A stretch of DNA of 64,000 bases from assembly GCA_964036045.1 (NCBI GenBank), contig OZ038388.1, positions 3,846,935 through 3,910,934 on the forward strand, given 5' to 3'. Source of the stretch: Eutreptiella sp. 'Long Island Sound 2002' (taxonomy: Eukaryota; Euglenozoa; Euglenophyceae; Eutreptiales; Eutreptiaceae). The number at the start of each line of letters is the position of its first letter. The stretch's first letter is position 1. Made by a program: the position numbers and the translations under genes. Shown here piece by piece: positions 11,619 through 21,535 of this stretch. The notes under the pieces are model-generated. The model was not told where the DNA came from. It saw only the letters and a list, made by a program, of their open reading frames with translations, and searched no databases.

Positions 11619-12614
11619 ATGGAATGCGATCGAAGAATTCCCCTGGCCGAGCATCTGGAACAGACGATTAATGACTTCGCAGCGCAGCTCTGTTCCAAAC
11701 TCGCAGACTATCAACGCTCCGCAGAACTTCTTCAGCACCTACACCTTTTTCCCCGCAATCCAGAGTTCAGCCGACGCCAATTGCAACTAACACCAGAACT
11801 AGACCGCTTCAACGAGGCACTTTCGGAAACGTACAGTGAACCACAGCCGCTGCCAGCACCGCCGCCGCTACAACACACACAGCGCCAGCCTGCAGCAGGA
11901 CACTCGGAAAGTGAAGCAGCCGTCAGCACGAGCATAGGCGCCCCGTTGCCGGAACCTCTGTACTTTCTTTGTGCCGTTATCTCGTTTAGCATCTTCGTTG
12001 AACAGATCTATGATCGGCTGCGGCGACCTCCTCAACAAAGACCGCTTGCACGCCGTGTACGCAAGCTCAGGCTACGAAAAAGAATCCGCTATGCAAAGAA
12101 TACGAAACGCGTTCCGTTGAGATAGTTCCTTGGGTCTTTCAAACCGCACGGAAACTACCACGATGAAAGCAGCTCTGACAGCGTAGGCGACCTTCGTGAC
12201 CTCCAAAGGTATCCACCTCTTCTTCGCGAAGCTGCAGAGTCGACTGCTTGCCATCGTCCAACTGCGCTAAGAAGAACTCGCCTTGGACAACGCCATGACA
12301 CGAGTCAGCGACGCCAACTTGGCTCCGAAGCTACGCCCCAGACGGCCGCCCTGCCTACCATGCACTCAACGGCGACTTGTCAAAATGCAGCCCTGGTTTA
12401 CGCCGAGGCACACCACCGACTCAACCGAGGAGTCCGCATCCAGAGACTGAGAGACCCGATAGGCCGCATGCGTCACGATTGGTGGTGCTCTTGCGGATAT
12501 CAAAACTTCCAGGACCGTACTGAATGCCGCCGCTGTGGATTGAGCAAGGGACGCCCACCGCCGCTATCGTCACCGCCATCTCAGAGCAACCAAAAGGGCT
12601 GCCTGCTTCAGTAG
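11619..12614 (+). CDS. UAG-interrupted protein with hydrophobic segment and RanBP2-like zinc finger
   Basis: From ATG 11619 the frame is open to TAG 12123-12125. It then continues in the same frame, with normal protein composition, through the ATG at 12360 to TAG 12612-12614. The first part (168 codons) starts MECDRRIPLAEHLEQTIND, has Gln/Pro-rich stretches, one hydrophobic segment (PLYFLCAVISFSIFVEQ), and a very basic end (RRVRKLRLRKRIRY). The second part ends in a finger of the form W-x-C-S-C-G-Y-x-N-F-x6-C-x2-C, close to RanBP2-type fingers but with one residue instead of two or more between the first two cysteines. RanBP2 fingers bind RNA or ubiquitin. Function here is unknown. Whether the two parts are one protein depends on the UAG. 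Confidence 0.55.
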
Positions 12615-13138
12615 CGGAGTGTTCACGAGCACTTCAAGCCAAGTAACTGCAAAGCGACTGCCTGCTCTTTACGGAATGTAAGATTTGATCCACGCACCTC
12701 AAAAAAGGCGATTGCGTGCAGCTTCACATGCCGTCCATCAAAGCTTTCTTTGCTTTCTCTATGCTATATATGGATTCACCTTTGCTTTTATATTGCCCGA
12801 GGCCGCATATTCAACCGCCTCGCTGTGTGCCCTTCCAGCCTTTGGCACTGACGTTTCAGTCAGAGTCGGCTCTGCCCTTCTCCACAGTGCTTTGCGCTGT
12901 TCTGCCTATGCTGCACTGCCCTGATCAACTTGTTTCAATTCGTTGATCACTTTGCCACTGTGCAAGCGCAGGTGTTACCTGCAGCGCACGCTCAAGAACG
13001 GGAGTAGCTTATTTTGCTCTTGAACCGTGTTCTTTTTGCTTACACACACCAACACCCACCAGGCACCAGCACGTCAGGTCTCTTCACACGCAACACGGAC
13101 AACAGCCGCTTTCTTGGCTACAGTGGAACCACACACAT

Positions 13139-13165
13139 TCACACACACACACACACACACACACA
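13139..13165. repeat. CA dinucleotide microsatellite
   Basis: It is an uninterrupted run of CA units in the AT-rich half of the inserted unit. Confidence 0.9.
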
Positions 13166-13735
13166 ATTACATACCCAGCAAAAGTTAACGTACTCTGACT
13201 TGTCTTTTTTGTGGCAGAAAACTGACACCAGCATCCAGCCTGAACCAACATCAACTTTCTCCTGCAGATCACTCTGCAGCTATCAACCAGCCTTTTGATT
13301 ATGCACCCATCAAATCAACCACCCTTGATCTATGTACCTGTTTTTTTATTCAGCCAATCAATTTCTTTCTGAGGTGGAAACACTTCATCACAGCTGGCAA
13401 AGGGCGTTTTTTTTATTTTTCTTTTTTACAAAACAAGCTTTGATGGTTCCAGTCACGGTCCGCCCAGCACCTCCAGGGCCTAAAAGCCCAGAGGGGACTG
13501 ACAGCACTGTTTTTTCTTTTCCTTGAAAAATCAACTGTACATACTATGATTCCGTCATTTGGCACTAGGTAAAGCCACAGGTACACGCGCTGGGTGGACG
13601 CTGGGCCACAGGGGAGCCCAATGGACCCATAGGAAGCTAAAGGAAGCCACTCTAAGCCACAAACACCCCCTGTACATACCGCTGTGTGTAGAACTGAACC
13701 CACATGAACCCACAGAGATGTTGACATGGTTTAAA

Positions 13736-14050
13736 AAGTCCTAGACCAAGGTCTGAAGGAGTTGGGTTACTCTAGAGAAGACCTGAGTGTGGAGTTGTTC
13801 GCCAGCGACAAGCAGCATGTACTGGACCTTTACTGCAGCAAGGGGAAGAACTGCAGCTACAAATTTTACTGGCCCTCTTTCGGGATGGCCTACGGGAACC
13901 CCAGATTCAGTGAACTGGGGAAGGTCCTGACCAAGGTGGCCTTGGAACGTTCCCGTATGGTCCTGTGTTCCCCCGATTGGGGAGCCCATGGGGGCAACGA
14001 GTACTGGCAAAACCTCCTTGACAGGCTGACTATCAGCTCTGTTCGGTTAC
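13736..14050 (+). repeat. 315-bp duplicated segment, right copy
   Basis: It is the partner of 11267-11581. Element 2 coding continues uninterrupted to its right (PDEAIYVPLGRKTPIGKPGW), so this copy is the one attached to the downstream half of the element. Confidence 0.9.
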
Positions 14051-15179
14051 CTGATGAGGCCATCTACGTTCCTCTGGGGCGTAAGACGCCTATTGGGAAA
14101 CCCGGATGGGGAAGTATGCTCAGCGTGGTGGACGGAGGTCTTACCTCCATCCCATGGGAGGATCTGGACCCGACTCTGTTCCAGGCTATACAACGAGAAA
14201 GCAATGGACTCGCCCTGGGTGACTTGAAGGATCGACTACGACCACAAGATGCTATTTAGACTATACCCGGAGGCCATGAGTACGTTGTGACTGACACCAA
14301 CGCCCCCAACTCTCCCTGCCATGTACCTGTTCCTGATGGAGTCTCTGAGTGTGGACTATCTGAGCTACCTAGCTCTATCCACTCAGATGACGAAACTGAG
14401 CACGACGCCTTCTTCGTGCAGACCTGTGCGGAGGAAGTGGAGAACGCCGAGTACGTCGCCCCCACCGGGAGGCCCCACCCGGATAGCTGGGAGCCACAGA
14501 GCAAAAAAAGTACGTCGCCCCACTGAAACCCCTACTCTCCATGAGGGTGGAAGACCCCGTGGACGAAGAGCTGGACCCTCGATCCAGGCTAAGGGAGTAT
14601 GTGGACTCCAAGAGGAAGTTGGTGGCGAAAAAGCTATGCTACGCTAAGCCTACCCGCAGCTCATGGCCACTGAAGCAAGGACGTATGGGAGATCTATCCG
14701 AATTGAAGGAGGACCTCGAACAGAAGATCACCACCTGGCAAAGGGAGGTAGATCTTAAGCTCATGAAGAGCGTGTGGGGCGCCCATCTGAGGACCGGAGA
14801 GGAGGACGACCTCTCGGAGGAATGTGTATGTGAACCCCCTCGAGCGTGCCTATGTTGCCATCGTCCACCGGGGATGGTTGAACAAGACCTTCTATATGCC
14901 TACCAAGGGTTGAAGGACACTACCAAGGGCGAAGAGTCGGTGGAGGATCACCTCCCGCCGTCTATTACGCAGGGGGCCAGCAACTTACACTCTGACGAGG
15001 ACATGGAGGACAAGATCAAGCTATTGTACCCGCGGGTACAGAAGCTTATAAGGACCTATCTGGAGGTGTTCGGAGAACTACCCCCTCCAGCTTCATGTGA
15101 CAAGCTGGTACAGATGGACCTCCAGCTGAAACCCGAGTTCGTGGGTGACAAGATCCGGGAGACCTTATCCAGCTCCTAA
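14051..15179 (+). pseudogene. Element 2 protease-RT linker, UAG and frameshifts
   Basis: The frame entered from the duplicated segment runs to TAG at 14257-14259, then continues in frame (TIPGGHEYVVTDTNAP...) to TGA 14524-14526. Coding sense resumes in a different frame at about 14541 (MRVEDPVDEELDPRSRLREY) and runs to 15179, with a Cys-rich patch (CVCEPPRACLCC) and a segment that leads into the RT fingers (KLIRTYLEVFGELPPPASCD). This is linker sequence with no assigned enzymatic function. The breaks are one UAG and one or two indels. Confidence 0.7.
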
Positions 15180-15900
15180 AGAGCAGGTTGACGAGATCGA
15201 GCGACAGATACAAGAATGTATCGACGCTGGCCTAGTCCTGGAGTACAAGGACGGGGGCTACCCCCTACACTGCAGCCCCTGTTTCCTGGTGGCTAAACCT
15301 GGGTCTACAGCCAAACGGCTGGTAGTGGACTTCGGAGAGCTGAACAAGAAAACGTTGAACCACTCAGGGTCCATTCCCAATATGTAGTCTACCCTGGAGA
15401 AGATAGCCTCCTGTCGCTACAAGACCAAGATGGACAGGAGGAGCGGAATCTGGCAAGTGGACCTGACGCCCAACGCTCAAGAGCTACTGGCCTTCATCAC
15501 CCCTCAAGGGGGGGTGTTCAAGTGGAAGGTCATGCCATTTGGCGTGGCCAACGCACCCGCTCTATTCCAAGTGCTGATGAACAAGATCTTGTCCATCCCA
15601 CGAAGGAGACCTAAGGTGCAGGAGCTTATATCCCGTGGGGCGCAGATCGAAGCGCACATCGACGATGTATGCCTCGGGACCAATACCCAGGAAGACCACC
15701 TAATCCTCTTGGGTGAGTTCTTTGCGGTCTGCCAGGAAAACCACACACGACTCAAGCTGGAGAAGTGTGAGTTCATGCAGGAGACCATGCAGTACCTGGG
15801 GTTTGACGTTGGCTATGGGTGGTGGACCCCAGCGGCCTCTAAGGCCAAACCCCTGATGGATGCTAAGGTATGACACGAAGACCCCAAGAAAGGACTTCAT
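15145..15900 (+). pseudogene. Element 2 reverse transcriptase
   Basis: RT motifs run through two same-frame pieces separated by TAG at 15385-15387: fingers (CSPCFLVAKPGSTAKRLVVD), then MDRRSGIWQVDLT, FKWKVMPFGVANAPALFQ, and the catalytic HIDD with the first Asp at 15661. The UAG follows SIPNM, where I would expect Glu from memory of relatives. A TGA at 15871-15873 precedes HEDPKKGLHDVRSFIGACNFY, in the same frame. Arg is expected there, so CGA to TGA is likely. The change into this frame occurs near 15145-15179. This copy cannot make a functional RT without suppression of several stops. Confidence 0.85.
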
Positions 15901-16800
15901 GATGTACGCAGTTTCATTGGGGCGTGCAACTTCTATCGCCGCCATATCAAAAACTTCACCTACACCAGCGCCATTCTGACGGACTCGATCAAGAAGAGTA
16001 CTACTTGGCGCTGGGGCCCACAAGAGCAACAAGCGTTTGACGAGCTCAAAGACAAGGTGGCCAACGCTAAGTGCTTGGGCGTGCCTAGGGCACAAGGGGA
16101 GGTTATCCTGGTGACCGATGCCAGCAATGTGGGCGGTGACGGAAGGTTGTTCCAATGGCAAGCACTAGAGAAGGAGGAGTTTGACTCGGCCATTTCCCAA
16201 TGGGGGACGGAAGGTCTCAACCGACATGGAACCCTCAAGCACAGCTACCCTGACGACAAGTGGGTCCTAGTACCTCTGGGCCACTGGAACTGGAAATGGA
16301 ACCAGGCCAGGGGGAACTACTTCACTTATGAGCAGGAATTGCTCGCGGGTATGCTAGTGCTATCCTCACAAGCACGACTGTTGGGGAGTAACCCTGTGGT
16401 CTGGCTGTGCGACCAAGAACCGGTCCGCAGTTTCCAGAAGGGCCCCCCACCTGAGAAGGCCAAGCTACGGCGCTGGTGGACCTACGTCAGTCAACTACGG
16501 CTGACGGTACAGCATATCCAGGGAGTGAAGAACGGGTGTGCAGACTACATCAGCCGCAACAACTTTGACGCCCTGATTGGTGCCCCGTCTGAAGCGCTGG
16601 TCCAGGAGGCGTTCAGCCGTATGGACATCCACTTGGACCTCAACATGACGATGATAGGCCCCCTGGATGGACTCCAACAGTCGGAGTACCTGAAGGAGTT
16701 TGGGGATATCTACAAGCGCCTGGAGAAACGGCTTGAACCCCTCCTGGTCAACCAAGATCAGTGGAAGAGGGACAAGAGCTACCTCTGGCACGAGGACCGC
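15901..16800 (+). pseudogene. Element 2 RNase H-like region and tether
   Basis: In the 16057-17238 frame, VILVTDASNVGGDG gives the first RNase H-type Asp, followed by WNWNQ-rich sequence, YEQELLAGMLVLSSQARLLG and VVWLCDQEPV. The end, QHIQGVKNGCADYISRNNF, is the usual RNase H-to-integrase junction. The layout matches the RNase H of Ty3-type elements, but the motif spacing differs from that of elements 1 and 3, so this is a separate lineage. Confidence 0.8.
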
Positions 16801-17656
16801 ATTGTGGTGCCTAGTGACAGACTCCCAGCGCTGCTGAAGTGGACCCATGAGTCCAGCGGTCATGTGGGTGCTGACCGTAACCTGAGGCTGTTCAAGCAGT
16901 GGTTCCACACTACGTGGACTGACGACCAACTGCGGAAAACCCTCCAGCCTATCGTGGACAAGCGCCCGTGCAGGTCCTGTAAACCAGGGGATATCAGGGA
17001 CAGAGGTCTCTACTCGACCCTGCCCATCCCTCACTGTGTAACAGTGTTCTATACGTGGACTACACGGAGATACCGAAGTTCGCGGGCTAAATTTCGCCCT
17101 CGTGGTAACCTGTGGGTTGACCAGGTTTACCAGGGTGTTCCCATGTACCAAGCACATTACCGGGGAGGAGACTATGAAGATACTCCTGGAGGAGTGGTTT
17201 TGTGTCTATGGGGCGCCCAAAGAGATCAACTCCGATGAGGACGTACGAGTACGCTCAGATACCGGTTGGTACAAGAGGGTCCTGAGATCCCTCAATGTCC
17301 AGGTGTCTACGGGGATTCCCTACTCGCACACGAGCAATCCCCTATGTGAGCGACAGATCCGTGTCCTCAAGGAGAATGTAAGGATATGGTGCAAAACTGA
17401 ACGCACCAGAGACTGGGTGAGACTCCTCCCCGTCATATCCTTGATGATGAACTCCCAAGAGAGTTCAGCTACTGGCTACTTGCCCCATGAGCTATTCCTA
17501 GGGCACCCGGCGTGGTTCCTACATGCCCCCTATCTAGAGGACACCCATTCTTCTGTGGGTGAATGGGTCCAAGAGCAACAAGCGAAGGTGGACAAGGCCA
17601 AGGCTATGCTCCAGAGAGTGAGGGAGCGTCAGTGGAACAAGAAGAACAACCAATGA
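16801..17656 (+). pseudogene. Element 2 integrase, frameshifted
   Basis: The zinc-binding segment (HESSGHVGADRNLRLF ... RPCRSCK) is in the 16057 frame. After about 17040 the sense leaves that frame, passes through a damaged stretch, and continues in the 17102 frame. That frame has GAPKEINSDEDVRVRSDTG with the second catalytic Asp and NPLCERQIRVLKENVR with the catalytic Glu. The frame ends at TGA 17654-17656, after which sense continues (VPATYQEGDWVLVHHSR). The core is recognisable as a retroviral-type integrase, and this copy is inactive. Confidence 0.8.
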
Positions 17657-18229
17657 GTACCGGCCACCTACCAAGAGGGGGACTGGGTGCTGGTGCACCA
17701 CAGTCGACTACCCGCCTGGCCACGCTCTACCAGCGATGACCCATACTTCGGGCCGTACAAGATTCTATCAGTGGATGGACACTGTATCACCGTGCAGTGT
17801 TCTCCCCGTCTAGGGGGGACCCTGGTCTGCGCTGCTCAACACCTGAAGCGCTACTATGATCCTGAAGACCTCTGTGGGGAGGAGTGGGAGCTGAACGACG
17901 AGGAAATCGCCGCCCTAGACCTACAAGGGGCTGCCAGCCCTATGGAAGCTGAAGGGGAACTCCCTGACATGAACGCCGAGGAGATGGCTAAGGAGGGCTT
18001 CTACCTGGTGAAGTCTGTCCTAAGCCACCGCTATCGCCAGGGTTGGCGCTTCCTCACCCTCTGGGAAGGGTTTGGCGTCGAAGAGCCCACCTGGGAGCCC
18101 TTCTCTGCGTTTGTTCTACCTGAGGGACGCCTAAGCTCAGTTCTGGTTGACTACTTGTCCCAGAACAACCTTGGTGAGTTGCTGAGGCTCGCTGAGACGC
18201 TTGCCTCCAAGACTAAAGCTAGGGACTGA
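17657..18229 (+). pseudogene. Element 2 integrase C-terminus and chromodomain-like end
   Basis: In frame with the integrase but after UGA 17654-17656 comes a GPY/F-type segment (PYFGPYKILSVDGHCITVQC ... LVCAAQHLKRYYDPED), then an acidic stretch. The final module FYLVKSVLSHRYRQGWRF-LTLWEGFG-EEPTWEPFSAFV has the aromatic pattern of a degenerate chromodomain. The stop is TGA at 18227-18229. A leaky or mutated CGA codon would explain the upstream UGA. Confidence 0.75.
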
Positions 18230-19754
18230 ACCTTACCCCTAAGTGTGCTACGTATGTCTGTGTGTGTCTCACTTCTCTCCCGGGCGTGGCTCCCGGAGAC
18301 CGGGCTTCGCTGATGTCGGACCGAAGGTCCTAGTCAGGTACTGGTACCACTCCTATGGCGCCCAATTTCTGTGCTGGCGCCTATCCATGGGGGAAGACGG
18401 CAAAAGCCCTACCTACTAGAGGGGAGGGGTGGCCAAGTGTGCTAAGGGCATACAAAACGCCCATTTTTGCTAAAGGCCAAAAGCTAACGCACTCCCCTGC
18501 CCACGAGGAAAAGCACGCGGGACAGGAGACACCACTACACTACACACCCTACCTACAGTGGCACCATCCTGGTGGGCGAGCACTTCTGCAACTGGCTCAA
18601 GCCCCCACTCAGGATTACCACTCCTACACTCACGCTCTACTGGGTGTTGTTGGAGGTCAAGTCGTGAGTCCTAATGACCTTCCTGTGAAGAAGACAAGAG
18701 AACACAGCGCTGCTAAGCAACTGTGGCCTAACAGGGGACGCCACAACGCGTTTCCCCTGCTAGGGCTTGGAGGGAAGAGGTGCTCTTGATGCGTGCACAG
18801 CGTGGATGTCGATGTAGTCGAACTGCCCTCGCCACTCCTGGCGGAGGTGCAGTCAATCGTTTGTGTGATCAGCGCCCTTGTTTAGCAGGGCAAGAAAAAA
18901 ATGGTATGCTGTTGCACCAATCACCCTACCTGCCCACCTGTAAAGCAAAGGCCAATGAAGGGGTGTTTGCGGCTGAGGAACCAAGCCACACTCCACGTAT
19001 TACACGCTTCTCAGTGTGACCTATAATACACTGTCCTCAAACATGCCCTGTCAAGCAAGCAAGCGTTAAGAGACTCCTCAGGTTCTCTTAAAGAACGTAC
19101 CGAGGAGCCCCTGGGTAACCTAAACAAGGTTTACCGTGCGCATTTCGCGTGGCCTACCCTTTAATGCTTGTGTGAATGCACGAGCATGCACGAGTTTGTG
19201 AACAACCTGAGCCAATCTCGGTCTTGCTGCCTAATTTTACCCACAATGACGGACTCTACCAGGGGGTGGCCCCACCTGGGCTTACCTACCTTACCTACCG
19301 CTGGAGAGTGAGAGCAAGTGGGAACGTGAAACGAGGCGCAAGCGAAAAACGTCGCTATGCACTTGTGTGTATGTCTAATCACCCTGATCTGACCTCTAAT
19401 CATCTGCAATCTTTCTAATCTAGCCCTCTATCGTTTGTTAGCGCTGCTACAAGACTCGTTCACGGAGAAACGAGACGAGCAATGTGCATGCTGCGTACGA
19501 GACGAGCACACCTGAGGTTTATACCTGATTCATTGAAGTCTTTTCGTTGATTTTCGAATTCTTGGATTTTTGATTCTTACTGTCAGTGTGGGTGGAATCT
19601 GTATGTTTATTTATTAATGTGTGTCTCGTCATTTTCCAAGTTACGTGAGACATGCGTTTATAAACTCATTATTTCTGTATTTTCCGGCGCTTCGCTAGGA
19701 GCCGCTCCTGCGCGCCGCCTTTTTATGCATAGGAATTTCTTGATGTTAAAAATT
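18230..19754 (+). other. Element 2 3' flank, no gene seen
   Basis: I see no convincing coding sequence. The first part is GC-balanced, with inverted motifs such as CCCGGAGACCGGGC at about 18288. The last 300 bp are AT-rich, with a GGCGCTTCG/CGCGCC-like hairpin near 19685-19720. It may be the 3' untranslated region and an unrecognised LTR of element 2, because no partner copy is present to test this. Confidence 0.4.
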
Positions 19755-21198
19755 GAGAGATGACTACAATTTTTATAAAAATGTGCTTCTGATGCACAAT
19801 TGGATTCTGCTCAGGTGTGTTGTCTTAGAAAAATTCTAGGACGTCATTTGACGGATTTAGGTGTTGTCGCTTCGCGTTTGCCTGGACTCGTCCATAATTC
19901 TCCCATTCCTGCCTCTGCAGATATCCTCGCGAAAGCGTCGCTGAGTAGGCCGCTTTCTGGGCCGAAAAGCACCAGCCTGGAGACTGAGCAGAATCCAAGA
20001 CCCCACCAAGGGGCAATTTAATTTCTTGACCACTCCCTTCGCGCTAAGATCAGGACAGCAGGTCGCCAGCAGGTTTTCACAACCAGAGCCGATGTCCATA
20101 CAGAGTCTGGCGTTGGGGTAGTGTCGCGCTGCGTCTTGGAGGGAGGGATGCACATGCACATGGTTTTGGCATGCTCCCAACCTAACCCAACCAAGCCAAA
20201 GGAACCCCGGCAGGGCCATGAGCGCTGAGCGTTCTGTAGGAAATGTCAGGAACTAAGCAGCAAAAAGGCGCCAGCCATGGTGAGCGCCCATTTTTCTGTG
20301 TGAGGGAAACTATAGGTATTTTAAAGTAGATGTGGAAACCAAGGGAAGGCCAAGAAAAAATCCCTTTTTCCTGAAAATGCGACAGTGGTGGCCACCACAG
20401 CACAGGGGGGGAGTAAGAAAAAGTGCTTTTCCAATGCTTTGAGGTATACTCTAGTTGCATTAGAGATGCATTAAGCACTCTAGCATTTCTATCTTAATAT
20501 TGGCCCAACCAAAAGTGGTGATAACAGATTTTGACCTATGGAACCAAACCCCCAATCAGGATATGGAGTGGACCCCTTAATCCCTTATCAATGTGAGGCA
20601 ATTCATCTTTTCCTGAGTTAACTGAGAACTGACATATCCAGGGCAGAGCCTATGAATTTATCTATGTTTTCTCATGAATTCTTAGCTGTCCTAGTGGTAT
20701 GCACCCTAGGGGGCTGGGCACCTCTTTTTGAGAGGTCCTGGGTTCAATTCCGAGTCAGCCTAGCTAAGTAGGAAGATCCCATGTGACATGGCAGTGACCT
20801 CATTGCCACATGCCCTGCCATCTCAGCACATATGGGACCCGAAACAAAGAGTGCACATCTCCTGAGATGGCACTATGGAGATGGAGTGACCATGGGGCAG
20901 TTTTGTAACTCTTTTTCCAAAACATTTCAGCTATCTTTGTGAATATGCAATCAGATGTGCCTTGAGTTGCAGTTTCTGTGAATACTCTTTCATCTTTCAC
21001 TGTTTACACTGCAGCCCTTCATGCTTTGATCCTGATTCTCTTCTACTTGCTTATCTCTGGCTTGGGCTATCCTGGATTGGTTGTATTTCATCAAACAAAA
21101 CATTTTCCTCATCAAAAACAAGCAGCAGAAAACCCTACACCAGCAGCAAGCAGCAGGAGAGGCACAAACACAGTGTTGAAATCACTATAAAACTTTCT
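19755..21198 (+). repeat. Composite dispersed repeat A+B, copy 2
   Basis: A (19755-20411) plus B (20412-21198) match, in inverse orientation, 39220-39877 and 38427-39219. A begins GAGAGATGACTACAATTTTT. On the strand opposite to the tRNA-like promoter, A carries a 63-codon frame (20016-19825) whose start, stop and C-terminal half (RQEWENYGR ... AKRQHLNPSND-LEFF) are shared with 39616-39807. That could be the tail of a lost protein or just conserved DNA. No target duplication was found at either copy, so the true element ends may lie elsewhere. Confidence 0.8.
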
Positions 21199-21535
21199 GT
21201 CAAGGGAAGGTCTGGAGTCCAGGGAATGAGGGGTCCATGGCTGTGATTGTGTATGTTTCCATCTTTCCCCAATTTTGCTTGATTTGTGTTCATATGCGGA
21301 TTTCAGGGCTTCTTTTTCCATTATTCTATTGGTGCAATTCTATGTACATGCCCAACGCTCGTGTCTCCGTGTGCACCGTGAGACGACCGGCGTGTTGAAA
21401 GGAGTTGTTGAGTGTCAACGCGGGACCTCAAACACCCTTGGAAGCCCTCAGTGTGGACTATTTGGATTTGAGCTATTGTACTTGGGAGTTGGTTATTGCA
21501 AGGGATCAGGAGTTGTGTGAACGAGCCATATTTTA
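21199..21535. other. Intergenic spacer
   Basis: I see no gene, repeat or structured motif between the A+B repeat and the stop codon of the five-exon gene. Confidence 0.4.

Larger units (their letters stand above)
11582..13735 (+). mobile_element. Inserted unit with UAG-split ORF and zinc finger
   Basis: This 2,154-bp sequence is absent from element 2 homology and lies between the two 315-bp target copies. Its left part encodes the ORF pair annotated below. The right part is AT-rich, with a (CA)n tract at about 13139-13165 and no clear gene. I see no terminal inverted repeats, LTRs, RT or transposase. It might be a retroposed cellular transcript, a non-autonomous element, or filler captured during break repair. 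The right end runs into a TTTAAAAA stretch immediately before the duplicated target. Confidence 0.6.
8205..19754 (+). mobile_element. Ty3/gypsy chromodomain retrotransposon (element 2), decayed and interrupted
   Basis: The + strand encodes Gag-like, zinc-knuckle, protease, RT, RNase H, integrase and chromodomain-like modules, in at least seven frame segments with in-frame stops. A 2,154-bp insertion flanked by 315-bp duplicates splits the protease-to-RT linker. The 5' LTR is missing: repeat B abuts the element only about 100 nt before the first Gag ORF. No second LTR copy could be matched to the 3' flank. A TATA-like CATATATAAG lies just upstream of the first ORF at about 8279. The family is distinct from elements 1 and 3: its RT motif is HIDD, the RNase H region is atypical, and the integrase motif is SDEDVRV. 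It resembles families I recall from dinoflagellates. Confidence 0.88.

Noticed and set aside
13139-13165. (CA)n tract as regulatory element
   Set aside because: It is an ordinary microsatellite with no supporting context.
14049-14075. Hammerhead ribozyme core (CTGATGAG)
   Set aside because: The conserved GAAA partner and flanking stems are missing, and the sequence is protein-coding in element 2.
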